A program made the translations under genes and the position numbers. Shown here one piece after another: positions 37,751 through 45,441 of a stretch of 64,000 bases of DNA. This DNA comes from Bacteroidota bacterium (GTDB lineage Bacteria > Bacteroidota > Ignavibacteria > Ignavibacteriales > Ignavibacteriaceae), in the NCBI GenBank assembly GCA_021824145.1, contig JAKALM010000013.1, forward strand, positions 1-64,000. The letters are read 5' to 3'. Below the pieces are notes generated by a model, which saw only the letters and a program-made list of their open reading frames with translations, searched no databases and had not been told where the DNA came from. The stretch's first letter is position 1; every line of letters begins with the position of its first letter.

Positions 37751-38722
37751 TTACGATTTTAACTGCTTTATTTCATCTGTTAATTTTGGTAAAATCTCTA
37801 ATGCATCACCTACAATTCCATAATCTGCAATATTGAAGATTGGAGCTTCTTTGTCTTTGTTGATGGCAACAATATACTTTGAAGAAGACATACCTGCAAG
37901 GTGCTGTATCGCTCCTGAAATTCCACAAGCAATATAAAGAGAAGGGGAAACAGTTTTACCGGTTTGCCCAACTTGCTCATTATGAGGCCGCCAGCCAGCG
38001 TCAACAGCTGCCCTTGAAGCACCAACGGCTCCACCAAGTACTTCAGCTAAGTTCTCAACTAAATAAAAATTCTCTGGACCTTTTAAACCTCTTCCTCCTG
38101 AGACGATAATGTCTGCTTCAGCAACATCTAATTTGCCTTCGGATTTTTTAAATTCAATTGTACGAGTTTTTAGATTAACATTTTGAATATCTTTTACAGT
38201 AATAATTGCACTAGAAGATTTATCTTTTTTTAGTGGTTTAAAAACGTTTGGTCTTAAAGTAATAATATTTATATCACTTCTAAATTTTACATCAACTAAT
38301 GCTTTCCCAGCATAAACTGGTCTGGTTGCAATAAATTCACCGTTAGAAATCTCGAAATGAATACAATCTACTATGCAACCGCCATTTATTCTTACACTTA
38401 TCCTTGGCGCCAAATCTTTTCCTAATGCGGTATTGGCGAAAACCAAATACTTTGCATTAAGTTCCTTTGCATATTCAGAGATTATATCTGTATAACCTGA
38501 TGAAGAATATGCTGAAAGATTTTCATTTTTTAGATGGGTTATTTTGTTTACACCGTAGTTTAATGTCTCATCAATATTTTGGATTTCATTTCCAACGACT
38601 AATGCTTCAGATTCCAAATTTAATTTTTCAGCTAAATCTGCAACAACGCTTAATACTTCGAAAGAAACTTTTTTTAATTTTCCTTCTCTCTGCTCTAATA
38701 TCCCTAAAATTTTATTTGCCAT
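37751..38722 (-). CDS. etfA: Electron transfer flavoprotein alpha subunit
   Basis: The FAD-binding half of ETF, which passes electrons from acyl-CoA and other dehydrogenases to the quinone pool through ETF-quinone oxidoreductase or similar. The 323-residue protein ends in the FAD domain: [46 protein letters not shown] (seen as [12 protein letters not shown] and EQVGQTGK), [20 protein letters not shown] and [20 protein letters not shown]. All usual FAD contacts appear present. It follows etfB with 15 bases between, and the bifunctional nuclease gene follows. No acyl-CoA dehydrogenase or ETF-QO gene is in this window. Confidence 0.94.
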   Translation of the reverse strand: MANKILGILEQREGKLKKVSFEVLSVVADLAEKLNLESEALVVGNEIQNIDETLNYGVNKITHLKNENLSAYSSSGYTDIISEYAKELNAKYLVFANTALGKDLAPRISVRINGGCIVDCIHFEISNGEFIATRPVYAGKALVDVKFRSDINIITLRPNVFKPLKKDKSSSAIITVKDIQNVNLKTRTIEFKKSEGKLDVAEADIIVSGGRGLKGPENFYLVENLAEVLGGAVGASRAAVDAGWRPHNEQVGQTGKTVSPSLYIACGISGAIQHLAGMSSSKYIVAINKDKEAPIFNIADYGIVGDALEILPKLTDEIKQLKS

Positions 38723-38737
38723 AAATTTGTATTCCTT

Positions 38738-39484
38738 TTAAATAACTTTTGCTTCTTCATGTAGTAATTTAACAAGTTCAGGAATAGCTGAACTGTCTGT
38801 CCCTAATATTCTGCCAGGATTTTTTGGCGCAGGTTTCTTCATTAGTAATACTTCTGTTAAATTATCAGTTTGAAGAGCAGGTTTTTCTTCAATTACTTTT
38901 TTCTTCGCTGCCATAATTCCTTTTAATGAAGCATATCTTGGTTCATTCAAACCTTTTTGAGTTGTAATTATTGCTGGTAATTCAGATTCAACAACTTCTT
39001 TTCCTCCTTCAATTTCTCTTTCGGCAATTATCTTATTGTTCTCAATTTTTAAATCTACAACAATTGTTATGCACGAATATCCTAAAAGTTCAGAAGTAAT
39101 TTGCCCCGTAATTGAATTATCATAATCAACAGATTGCTTGCCCATAAAAACAAGTTCACAATTTTGGATTTTAATTTCATCAGCAAGCGCTTTAGCAATG
39201 GAAAATGAATCTCTCGGATTTTCATCTTTTAACAAGATTCCACGATCTGCACCCATTGCAAGTGCTTTTCTGATAGTCTCTTTGCTGCTATCATTGCCTA
39301 CACTAATTACAATAACTTCTCCTCCAAATTTTTCTTTAGTTTTTAAAGCTTCTTCAACAGCAAATTCGTCATAAGGATTTATTATGTAAGTTACTCCAGC
39401 TTGGTCAATAGATTTTTCATCTTTCCCAATTACTATTCTGGTAGCAGTATCTGGAACATGGCTAACACAAACTGCTATATTCAT
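38738..39484 (-). CDS. etfB: Electron transfer flavoprotein beta subunit
   Basis: The AMP-binding subunit of ETF, 248 residues. Typical sequence: INPYDEFAVEEALKTKEKFGGEV, KALAMGADRGILLKDEN, and LVFMGKQSVDYDNSITGQITSELLG with the loop around residues 120-135. The C-terminal SRI-like arm (GILGTDSSAIPELVKLL) reaches over etfA in known structures. It starts with ATG 39484; the divergent gene is clpS with 141 bases between. On the minus strand TATATTTG (39601-39594) matches the -7 element, but no good -33 element is at the right distance. Confidence 0.93.
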   Translation of the reverse strand: MNIAVCVSHVPDTATRIVIGKDEKSIDQAGVTYIINPYDEFAVEEALKTKEKFGGEVIVISVGNDSSKETIRKALAMGADRGILLKDENPRDSFSIAKALADEIKIQNCELVFMGKQSVDYDNSITGQITSELLGYSCITIVVDLKIENNKIIAEREIEGGKEVVESELPAIITTQKGLNEPRYASLKGIMAAKKKVIEEKPALQTDNLTEVLLMKKPAPKNPGRILGTDSSAIPELVKLLHEEAKVI

Positions 39485-39625
39485 TAAACCTCCGTTTTAA
39501 TATTTATTTTCTAATAAAAAAATATAATATTCAACCTAAATAAAATCAAACCAAACATAGTTACTATTATGCTTAGTATTTAAAATATTCTTTCAAATAT
39601 AAAGCAAATTTTTTATTTTTTAACT

Positions 39626-39916
39626 ATGGAAAAAGAATTAGAATATAAACCGATAATTGACGTTGATTCTGATACAGAAACTTCAATTGGACTTGAAAGC
39701 CGGGTAATATTGTTTAATGATGATTGGCATACATTTGATGAAGTAATAAATCAGCTTATCAAAGCCATTCATTGTACTTTTGAAAAAGCTAGAGAGCATG
39801 CTTTTGAAGTTCATGTAAAGGGGAAATCCATTGTATTTATAGGTTCAATGAAAGATTGTTTAAAAGTTTCCAGCATACTTGAAGAAATTGCCTTAACTAC
39901 ACAAATAATAACTTAA
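39626..39916 (+). CDS. clpS: ATP-dependent Clp protease adaptor ClpS
   Basis: Delivers N-end-rule substrates to ClpAP. The 96-residue protein has the ClpS core: RVILFNDDWHTFDEVINQLI (Asn-Asp-Asp that contact the N-degron), AIHCTFEKAREHAFEVHVKGKSIVF and an unstructured acidic N-terminus (residues 1-22). Where E. coli has V-H after NDD this has W-H, a mild change in the pocket. No clpA lies in this window. The gene is isolated, with typA after 117 bases. Confidence 0.88.
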   Translation: MEKELEYKPIIDVDSDTETSIGLESRVILFNDDWHTFDEVINQLIKAIHCTFEKAREHAFEVHVKGKSIVFIGSMKDCLKVSSILEEIALTTQIIT

Positions 39917-39976
39917 AAAATAAACCTTCTCATATCTTTCTAGATATTGTTCACATCATAAGTAGTTCCCAATTAC

Positions 39977-40008
39977 ATTGTTTGTAGAATGAGTTATCCT
40001 TATATTTG
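39977..40008 (+). promoter_or_regulatory. Bacteroidetes-type promoter for typA
   Basis: TATATTTG at 40001-40008 is a perfect TAnnTTTG element. Twenty bases before it is ATTG (39977-39980), one mismatch from TTTG; a perfect TTTG at 39981-39984 leaves 16 bases. Transcription would start near 40015, which puts the ATG at 39989 outside the message and agrees with a start at GTG 40034. Confidence 0.5.
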
Positions 40009-40033
40009 TCATTCAAATTTTAAAAGGTTAACG

Positions 40034-41881
40034 GTGAAAAAACTTAGAGAAGATATAAGAAATATAGCAATTATAGCCCACGTAGACCACGGTAAAACTA
40101 CTTTAGTCGATCATATGTTAAAGCAGACAGGTGCTTGGAGAGCAAATCAGCACGTTGATAAACGAGTAATGGATTCAAATGATTTGGAGCGAGAGCGCGG
40201 AATTACAATCCTTGCAAAAAATTTAAGTGTAAAATATAAAGATTTCAAAATTAATATAATTGATACTCCTGGTCATGCTGATTTTGGAGGAGAAGTAGAA
40301 CGTACTCTAAAAATGGTTGACGGTGTATTACTTTTAGTTGATGCAGCAGAAGGTCCACTGCCTCAAACAAAATTTGTTTTAAAGAAATCATTAGACCTTG
40401 GATTAAAACCAATTGTAGTTATAAATAAAATTGATAGGAAAGATGCTAGAGCAAACGACGTATTGAATGAAGTGTTTGATCTTTTTGTTTCTCTTGGTGC
40501 AAATGAAGATCAATTAGATTTCCCATTCGTATACGCAATTGCTAAAGAAGGAATAGCAAAAACAAATTTAGAAGATGAAAATATATCTTTACAGCCGTTG
40601 TTTAATTTAATTGTTAAATCAGTTCCGCCTCCATTAGTTGACTTAGAAGAACCATTTCAAATGCTAATATCTGCAATCGATTATAATGATTATTTAGGAA
40701 GAATTGGAATTGGTCGAATTCATAATGGGTCCGTAAAAATTGGAGACAATGTTGTATTGATTAATAAAGAAGGCCAAAAGATAAATTCCAAGATTACAAA
40801 ATTATATTCGTTTGAAAATATTAAGAGAGTTGATGCTGATGAAATTCATGCGGGAGATATTGGAGCAATTGCAGGATTTGAAGATGTTGATATTGGTGAT
40901 ACAATTGCAAGTGTTTTAAAACCAGAAAGTCTTCCGTTTGTTGCAATTGATGAACCAACAATTACAATGAACTTTATAGTTAATAATTCTCCGTTTGCTG
41001 GAACAGAAGGTAAATACGTAACAACTCGTAATTTAAGTGAAAGACTTTCAAAAGAATTGAAGTCAAATGTAAGTCTTCGAGTTGAAATGACAGACTCACC
41101 TGACTCATTCAAAGTTAGTGGAAGGGGAGAATTGCATTTAGCAATTCTTGTTGAGAATATGAGACGTGAAGGTTATGAATTACAATTAAGCAAACCTCAA
41201 GTAATAACTAAAAAAATTCTTGATGTACTTTGCGAGCCAATCGAACATGTTATTATTGATGTACCTGAAGAATTTGTTGGAGTTGTAATTGAAAAGCTTG
41301 GCAAACGAAAAGCGGAAATGAAGAATATGATTACTTTTAATGAAAATACAAGACTCGAATTTATTGTCCCGTCTAGAGGTTTAATCGGCTATCGTGCTGA
41401 ATTTATGACTGATACAAAAGGGACAGGAATTCTGCATCATAATTTTAGTGGTTATGAACCTTATAAAGGCGAAATATTAAATCGTCAACATGGAGCCCTA
41501 GTTGCAATGGAAAGCGGTGTAGCTTCGGCATATGCAATGTTTAAACTTCAAGAACGTTCAGTTTTCTTTATTGAACCAGGGACAAAAGTTTACGAAGGAA
41601 TGGTTGTTGGTGAAAACTCAAGATTAAATGATATGACTGTTAATGTTACGAAAACAAAACAATTAACAAATATGCGTGCTTCTGGTGCAGATGAAGCTAT
41701 AAGACTAGAACCACCAACAATATTAACTCTTGAACAGGCAATTGAATGGATTACGGATGATGAATATGTGGAAGTTACTCCTGAAAATATAAGAATTCGA
41801 AAAAAATATCTTACTGAAATGGATAAAAAGAATGCTCGTTTAGCAGCTAAACAAAAAGTGACTGAAGAAATTTCACAATAA
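40034..41881 (+). CDS. typA: Ribosome-associated translational GTPase TypA/BipA
   Basis: A 615-residue EF-G-like GTPase that binds ribosomes and supports stress adaptation and 50S assembly. G motifs: AHVDHGKTTLVDHML (G1), RGITILAKNLS (G2), DTPGHADFGGEVER (G3), NKIDRKDAR (G4). The C-terminal domains carry SGRGELHLAILVENMRREG and PSRGLIGYRAEFMTDTKG, typical of BipA, and DEAIRLEPPTILTLEQAIEWI at the end. I set the start at GTG 40034, preceded by AAAGG at a normal distance and giving KKLREDIRNIAIIAHVDHGK as the N-terminus; the frame also runs back to ATG 39989, but a promoter lies inside that stretch. It is followed by pepD after 34 bases. Confidence 0.94.
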   Translation: MKKLREDIRNIAIIAHVDHGKTTLVDHMLKQTGAWRANQHVDKRVMDSNDLERERGITILAKNLSVKYKDFKINIIDTPGHADFGGEVERTLKMVDGVLLLVDAAEGPLPQTKFVLKKSLDLGLKPIVVINKIDRKDARANDVLNEVFDLFVSLGANEDQLDFPFVYAIAKEGIAKTNLEDENISLQPLFNLIVKSVPPPLVDLEEPFQMLISAIDYNDYLGRIGIGRIHNGSVKIGDNVVLINKEGQKINSKITKLYSFENIKRVDADEIHAGDIGAIAGFEDVDIGDTIASVLKPESLPFVAIDEPTITMNFIVNNSPFAGTEGKYVTTRNLSERLSKELKSNVSLRVEMTDSPDSFKVSGRGELHLAILVENMRREGYELQLSKPQVITKKILDVLCEPIEHVIIDVPEEFVGVVIEKLGKRKAEMKNMITFNENTRLEFIVPSRGLIGYRAEFMTDTKGTGILHHNFSGYEPYKGEILNRQHGALVAMESGVASAYAMFKLQERSVFFIEPGTKVYEGMVVGENSRLNDMTVNVTKTKQLTNMRASGADEAIRLEPPTILTLEQAIEWITDDEYVEVTPENIRIRKKYLTEMDKKNARLAAKQKVTEEISQ

Positions 41882-41915
41882 GTAAAACTGTTTTGATCAA
41901 ACCATGGAGGTTTAA

Positions 41916-43385
41916 ATGTCGGAACAAATTCTTAAAGAGTTAAAACCAGAAATATTATGGAAAAGATTTTACGAAATTGCAAATGTTCCACGCCCATCTA
42001 AAAAAGAAGGGAAAGTTTTAGAATATTTCAAAAAATTATTTAACGAATTACATGTTTCTTATAAACAGGACAATGTTGGAAATCTTTTAGCTTCTGTACC
42101 AGCCACGAAAGGTTATGAAAAATCTCCAACTGTTGTTCTTCAAGGACACGTTGACATGGTTTGTGAAAAAAACAAAGACAAAGTTCATGATTTTGATAAT
42201 GATCCTATTGTTTTGAAAAAGGTTGATGGCTGGATTACTGCAGATGGAACAACTTTAGGCAGCGATAATGGAATTGGAGTTGCCGCGGCACTAGCAGTTA
42301 TTTCTGATAAAGAATTTATTCATGGTCCGGTTGAAATTCTTTTAACTGTTGATGAAGAAACTGGACTTACTGGTGCCAATAATTTGCAACAAGGTTTTAT
42401 GAGCGGAAAAGTACTTTTAAATCTTGATTCGGAAGAAGATGGAGCTTTTTATGTTGGTTGTAGTGGTGGAGTAGATACTGAAGGGAAATTTGAAATCTCT
42501 TTTGAAGATGCTAATCAAGAATTAGCTGCATATGATCTATCTATAACGGGATTGAAAGGCGGGCACTCCGGATTAGATATTAATACGGGTAGAGCGAATG
42601 CAATAAAAATATTGGCTAGAATTTTAAAAGAACTAGATCATTTTGACTATAAGATTGCATCAATTGCCGGAGGAAGCAAGAGAAATGCAATTCCACGTGA
42701 AGCCGAAGCAACAATTATAATTAACCCTGCAAAAATAAATGAGATTGAAGGGATAGTTAATAATTTAAAATCAAAATTGCTTAATGAATTTAAAGTAACT
42801 GATGATAGACTAAAAATAGATTTTAATAAATCCTCTTTTATTCCTAATAAAGTTTTTTCAGATTCATTAAAAGAAAAATTAGTAAATACTTTGCTGGCAA
42901 TTCCGCACGGAGTTATAACTATGAGTCAGGATATTCCGGATTTAGTTGAAACTTCAACAAATCTTGCCACTATAACTATGGACAATAATTCTATTGTAGT
43001 TGGTACCTGCCAAAGAAGTTCAGTCGAAAGCGCAAAGAATTATGTTGCACAAAGTGTTGAGGCAGTTTTTCTTTTAGCAAATGCAGAAGTTAAAAATGAA
43101 GATGGGTATCCTGGATGGAAACCAAATATGGATTCTGAAATATTAAAAATCTCTAAAAAAGTATATTATAATTTATTTAAGAAAGAACCTGAGATTAAAG
43201 CAATTCATGCAGGATTGGAATGCGGTATTTTGGGAGATAAAGAACCTGGCCTTGATATGATTTCATTCGGCCCAACTATTATAGGCGCGCACTCACCAGA
43301 TGAAAAAGTAAATATTGAGACAGTTGAAAAGTTTTATGAATTGTTGAAGGGTATTTTAACTTATATTGCTGAAAAGAATAAGTAA
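41916..43385 (+). CDS. pepD: Aminoacyl-histidine dipeptidase (PepD, M20 family)
   Basis: A cytosolic zinc dipeptidase, 489 residues, cleaving X-His and many other dipeptides. Zinc and catalytic residues are visible: LQGHVDMVCEKNKD (His and Asp), GSDNGIGVAAAL (bridging Asp), TVDEETGLTGA (Glu pair) and NLDSEEDGAFYVGCSGG, with GLKGGHSGLDINTGRANAIK in the lid domain and GLECGILGDKEPGLDMISFGPTI at the end. ATG 41916 has a strong GGAGG seven bases before. It is 34 bases after typA and converges with the SET-domain gene. Confidence 0.93.
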   Translation: MSEQILKELKPEILWKRFYEIANVPRPSKKEGKVLEYFKKLFNELHVSYKQDNVGNLLASVPATKGYEKSPTVVLQGHVDMVCEKNKDKVHDFDNDPIVLKKVDGWITADGTTLGSDNGIGVAAALAVISDKEFIHGPVEILLTVDEETGLTGANNLQQGFMSGKVLLNLDSEEDGAFYVGCSGGVDTEGKFEISFEDANQELAAYDLSITGLKGGHSGLDINTGRANAIKILARILKELDHFDYKIASIAGGSKRNAIPREAEATIIINPAKINEIEGIVNNLKSKLLNEFKVTDDRLKIDFNKSSFIPNKVFSDSLKEKLVNTLLAIPHGVITMSQDIPDLVETSTNLATITMDNNSIVVGTCQRSSVESAKNYVAQSVEAVFLLANAEVKNEDGYPGWKPNMDSEILKISKKVYYNLFKKEPEIKAIHAGLECGILGDKEPGLDMISFGPTIIGAHSPDEKVNIETVEKFYELLKGILTYIAEKNK

Positions 43386-43409
43386 ATACATTTTAAATAA
43401 GAATTATTA

Positions 43410-43793
43410 TTAAGAACATAGTGTACAACTGCAAGCTTTGTAGATTTCTTCATAGCCATAGTCGATAGTAAGTTCTTCGCCGGGCTTGATGTCTTTATAA
43501 GCAACAAGTAAAAGGCTGCTTTCATCTCTATCCAAAACTTCACAATTAAAATCACAATTATGATTTATATATTTTATCTTTTCAGTATTAGAAGTATCAA
43601 TATATGAATCTCCATTCCAAAAAATATAAACATTATTTTCTTCTTCTCGGCGGATACATTCTTTTTCGTCAATAACCTCACCGCTGATAATCATAATTTC
43701 TTGTCCTTTAGGAATGAATTTATGAGTAAAAAGTCCTTTCCCATGTATGTTAGATTGTTTTACTTCTATATTTTCTTCTAATGACTCTATCAT
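43410..43793 (-). CDS. Small SET-domain protein (putative lysine methyltransferase)
   Basis: A 127-residue protein that is almost entirely a SET domain. Visible motifs: SNIHGKGLFTHKFIPKGQEI at the N-terminus, KYINHNCDFNCEV (the NHxC motif that helps bind S-adenosylmethionine), IKPGEELTIDYGYEE (the catalytic tyrosine region) and a post-SET-like CSCTLC at the C-terminus, which could bind zinc. SET proteins methylate lysines, usually on eukaryotic histones, but free-living bacteria also carry short versions of unknown target. It starts in a four-base overlap (ATGA) with the preceding secreted-protein gene. The substrate is unknown. Confidence 0.8.
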   Translation of the reverse strand: MIESLEENIEVKQSNIHGKGLFTHKFIPKGQEIMIISGEVIDEKECIRREEENNVYIFWNGDSYIDTSNTEKIKYINHNCDFNCEVLDRDESSLLLVAYKDIKPGEELTIDYGYEEIYKACSCTLCS

Positions 43794-44242
43794 TTTGAAA
43801 TGCTCGTTTCCTTGTTTTCTGTTTGAATAATTTTTTCTATTAACAATTTTAAATTTGAATTATCGGAAATAGGATAAGTGTATTTTATTGAATCGGGGTA
43901 ACTGTCAATATGATAGTCAAAATTAAAAATCTCTTTATTATTAATTCCATAATAAACAACTTTTAATATTCCGTACCTATCAGTTTTTAAATCTAACGCA
44001 TATTGTGTTTTGGATCTGTAAATTCTTTCAGGAACTTCTTCAAATTTAATTGGTTTCATATTCATTTGAAGTATCCATATATTTAATTTCTCTGCTGGTA
44101 ATGAATTAAATGGAGTTGCATCGTACCATATTTTTTGATTTCCGTTTTCAACTAATAATTTCCATTGCATATTTTCATCTTGCGCAAATAAACTAATGCA
44201 AAACATGATTGAAAATAGCAAAATTTTTATTTGAAATTTCAT
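43790..44242 (-). CDS. Secreted protein of unknown function, surface-adhesin-E-like
   Basis: A 150-residue protein with a signal peptide (IKILLFSIMFCISLFAQ, cleavage near residue 20). The rest is a single small domain: WKLLVENGNQKIWYDATPF, VPERIYRSKTQYALDLKTDRYGILKVVYYG (seen as KTQYALDLKTDRYGILK) and FNFDYHIDSYPDSIKYTYPISD. The layout resembles the surface-adhesin E / SAE family (an N-terminal 'WYxD' strand, then repeated strands), but I am not certain. It shares a message with the SET-domain gene. Function unknown. Confidence 0.6.
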   Translation of the reverse strand: MKFQIKILLFSIMFCISLFAQDENMQWKLLVENGNQKIWYDATPFNSLPAEKLNIWILQMNMKPIKFEEVPERIYRSKTQYALDLKTDRYGILKVVYYGINNKEIFNFDYHIDSYPDSIKYTYPISDNSNLKLLIEKIIQTENKETSISK

Positions 44243-44477
44243 TTTGCCTTTACATTCGATTTTGTTATGCGAAGTTACCTAAAATTATTGATATTTAAAA
44301 TATGGTTATTTAATTTCACACAGCAATAATTAATTTTGTATAAGTTGATTAAAAATTATTCAATCTAATTTTTATATAAATTGACAAATTGATTTGATAA
44401 AATCATTATCGTGATTAAATATAGTGAGGCAAAGGGGATATCATTCAAATAACATTTCAATATAAACTATTCCAAGG

Positions 44478-45368
44478 TTGAATATGAAAAAATTATTATT
44501 TCTGTTTCTTATAATTGTTGGGAGAACATCTATGGCACAAGAAAATTTAAATATTCTTAAACAAACATTAATAAATGAATTTAAAAAAGCTGATGGACGT
44601 TTTGCATTAGTCTATTTGGATCTTAATGAAAATGGCCAGCATATTTATATAAATGAAAAAGAAAATTTTCACGCTGCAAGCACAATGAAGACTGCTATAA
44701 TGATTGAAGTTTTTAGACAAGCTGAACAAGGAAAATTTAATCTTGATGATTCATTATTAATCAAAAACGAATTTAAAAGCATTGTCGATAGTTCAATTTA
44801 TTCACTTAATCTCTCTGATGATTCAGGAGAGGATTTGTATCGGTTTATTGGTGAGAAAAAAACTATAAAGGAATTGGTAAATGAAATGATTATAGTTAGT
44901 AGTAATCTTGCAACAAATTTATTGATTGATCTGGTAAATCCCAAAAATGTTATGGCTACAATGAAAATACTTGGTGCTAATGATATTAAAATAATGCGCG
45001 GTGTTGAAGATCTTAAAGCATTTGATTTAGGGATGAATAACACGACGACTGCATATGACTTAATGATTCTTCTAAAGAAAATATTTTTTAGAGAAGCTGC
45101 TTCACAAAAATCTTGTGATGAGATGATAAATATTTTACTTAATCAGAAATTGAATTCGATTATACCTTCTTTGCTGCCGTTGGATGTTAAAGTAGCTCAT
45201 AAAACTGGCTCAATTAGCGGAGTTGTGCATGACTCCGGAATTGTTTTTCTTCCAAATGGTAAAAAATACATTTTGGTTTTTTTGTCAAAGGATCTAAAGA
45301 AGAACGAACAAGGCATTGAATTAGGTGCAAGAATATCAAAGTTAATATATGATTATGTGATGCAGTGA
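44478..45368 (+). CDS. Class A beta-lactamase-like serine hydrolase
   Basis: Residues 1-21 form a signal peptide (LLFLFLIIVGRTSMAQ). The 296-residue protein has the class A arrangement: SxxK in AASTMKTAIMIEV (Ser near residue 69), the SxN motif as SSN in IIVSSNLATNLLIDL, an omega-loop Glu in RGVEDLKAFDLGMNNTT and KTG in VAHKTGSISGVVHDSG. These are the residues of a working penicilloyl-serine hydrolase. Real beta-lactamases and unrelated penicillin-interacting esterases share them, so drug hydrolysis cannot be concluded. It is a single gene; no AmpR-like regulator is adjacent. The chromosomal setting without mobile elements suggests an ancestral gene. Confidence 0.75.
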   Translation: MNMKKLLFLFLIIVGRTSMAQENLNILKQTLINEFKKADGRFALVYLDLNENGQHIYINEKENFHAASTMKTAIMIEVFRQAEQGKFNLDDSLLIKNEFKSIVDSSIYSLNLSDDSGEDLYRFIGEKKTIKELVNEMIIVSSNLATNLLIDLVNPKNVMATMKILGANDIKIMRGVEDLKAFDLGMNNTTTAYDLMILLKKIFFREAASQKSCDEMINILLNQKLNSIIPSLLPLDVKVAHKTGSISGVVHDSGIVFLPNGKKYILVFLSKDLKKNEQGIELGARISKLIYDYVMQ

Positions 45369-45441
45369 TTATAAATGGACTATAAATTTCATAATTTATA
45401 TTTAAGCGATATTTTTAAAAAAATTCTAAAAAGCTATCTCA

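Noticed and set aside
39594-39601. TATATTTG on the minus strand ahead of etfB
   Set aside because: A perfect -7 element, but no -33 element at proper distance and about 110 bases from the start; reported only in the etfB note.
39989-40033. N-terminal extension of TypA from ATG 39989
   Set aside because: The extra residues do not belong to the family and a promoter lies inside the stretch; the GTG at 40034 is better supported.
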